DNA of 64,000 bases, from assembly GCA_034509925.1 (NCBI GenBank), contig CM067527.1:6938501-7002500 (forward strand), written 5' to 3'. The DNA is from Hirudinaria manillensis. Lineage: Eukaryota > Annelida > Clitellata > Hirudinida > Hirudinidae. Numbering within the stretch: the stretch's first letter is position 1; every line of letters starts with the position of its first letter. Shown here in pieces: positions 63,102 through 64,000 of this stretch. Below the pieces are notes generated by a model that ran no database searches, was not told the origin of the DNA, and saw nothing but the letters and a program-made list of their open reading frames with translations. The translations under genes were made by a program, and so were the position numbers.

Positions 63102-63481
63102 AACAACGGTATTTTGACAACCAAACTGAAGTGAAATTCAAATGAAAATGTCTTTATTTCAAAACTATTCAATAATTTATTGACTTATTATAAATATTTA
63201 TTTATTATATTATATTTATTTCTTATATTTATTTACCATAAATATTTATTTACTATAAATATTTATTTATTATATTATATTTATTTATTATAAATATTTT
63301 TTTTTATTTAATTCCGATTCTGAGGAATGTTTCAAGCTGTTACATATCTTTCTATGCTTCAATATAATTATTTTAAAACTAAGTAGCTAATTAATAACGA
63401 TGAAAGTTTAATTCATTACATATATATAACACTTAATTATACTATATATATGTATGCATATATTTAGTTAATATTATCTGC

Positions 63482-63484
<3 letters not shown>

Positions 63485-63545
<61 letters not shown>
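63485..63545. repeat. (ATT)n microsatellite
   Basis: About 60 bp of ATT, roughly 400 bp upstream of the minus-strand start codon. The rest of 63,102-64,000 is AT-rich with TTTA runs at 63,190-63,310. Confidence 0.9.
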
Positions 63546-63547
<2 letters not shown>

Positions 63548-63834
63548 AATTGCAATTAATGTTAAATAATAAAATAAATGTTGAAGTTGATAACTAATAA
63601 CTTTAATTAACTTTAATAACTTTAATTAACCACAACCTCAAAACAGTTTTTAGGAAATCGTCAGCACATCACAACGAACTTCGACAGAAAAAATTTTACG
63701 ATGGGGTAAACAAAAACAAATGACGTCATCGGACGATTCCAGTCAAAAGAAATAATTACATAAAAACAGAAACACTTTTTAAAATGCTTTTATTTTTGTT
63801 ACGTTTTAAAATATTTTTAAGAGGAATTTATAAT

Positions 63835-63920
63835 AAGAAAATAATTTCTAATAAGGAAATAATTTATAATAAGGAAATAATTTATAATAAGGAAAGAATT
63901 TGTAATAAGGAATAATCTCC
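63835..63920. repeat. 18-bp minisatellite near the window end
   Basis: About four to five copies of AATAAGGAAATAATTTAT with small variations. Confidence 0.8.
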
Positions 63921-64000
63921 TTTGATAAAAAAAATCTTGAAAACAAAGCAGTTGGTGTATCCCAAACAGGCACCTGAAAAAAATTTATAATTAATGTTAT

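Overview
This is an AT-rich metazoan nuclear window. It contains spliced genes with short exons and GT-AG introns, long microsatellite arrays, decayed DNA transposons, a LINE 3' end and a tRNA-derived SINE. Gene content (a two-dsRBD ADAR, a FIG4-type phosphoinositide phosphatase with 24 exons, tandem aldo-keto reductases) and the CCAT/CCGT, GAT/GAC and ATT arrays suggest an invertebrate, perhaps a spiralian such as an annelid. That placement is inference; no sequence here names the species.

Layout. Positions 1-30,600 are a gene desert. They hold dozens of simple arrays (ATT, GAT/GAC, ATCC/GTCC, CACT, GATT, ATTC, AACAACAACAAT) set in AT-rich DNA, with a broken LINE ORF1-like fragment near 6.7-7.0 kb and a minus-strand tRNA-derived SINE near 23.5 kb. 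Positions 30.7-38.6 kb are a transposon graveyard. Element A (30,735-33,047) encodes a DDE-type, MULE-like transposase joined to a Ulp1/C48 cysteine protease and a PHD finger, split by one in-frame stop. A frameshifted Tc1/mariner transposase follows (33.4-33.9 kb). Element B (34.0-38.6 kb) is a more decayed copy of the same transposase-Ulp1-PHD order. It is disturbed by a LINE 3' fragment, a 1.09-kb tandem duplication and a 287-bp segment repeated four times.

Positions 40.5-59.7 kb hold four host genes, all on the plus strand: ADAR (40,535-44,659, nine coding exons), two tandem aldo-keto reductase paralogues (45,164-46,977 and 47,723-49,629, six exons each with identical exon lengths), and FIG4 (50,248-59,722, 24 coding exons, 1,090 codons). 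A fifth, minus-strand gene (63,101-61,359, five exons) encodes a secreted protein I cannot name firmly. All exon chains were built by eye, checking that reading phase is kept at every junction.

The genes share no obvious pathway: ADAR edits RNA, the AKRs reduce carbonyls with NADPH, and FIG4 controls PI(3,5)P2 turnover. The most interesting observations are the two transposons that combine transposase, SUMO/ubiquitin-like protease and PHD reader; trinucleotide arrays running directly into splice sites of ADAR and FIG4; and a Pro-to-Thr change next to a zinc-binding Cys in the ADAR deaminase domain.
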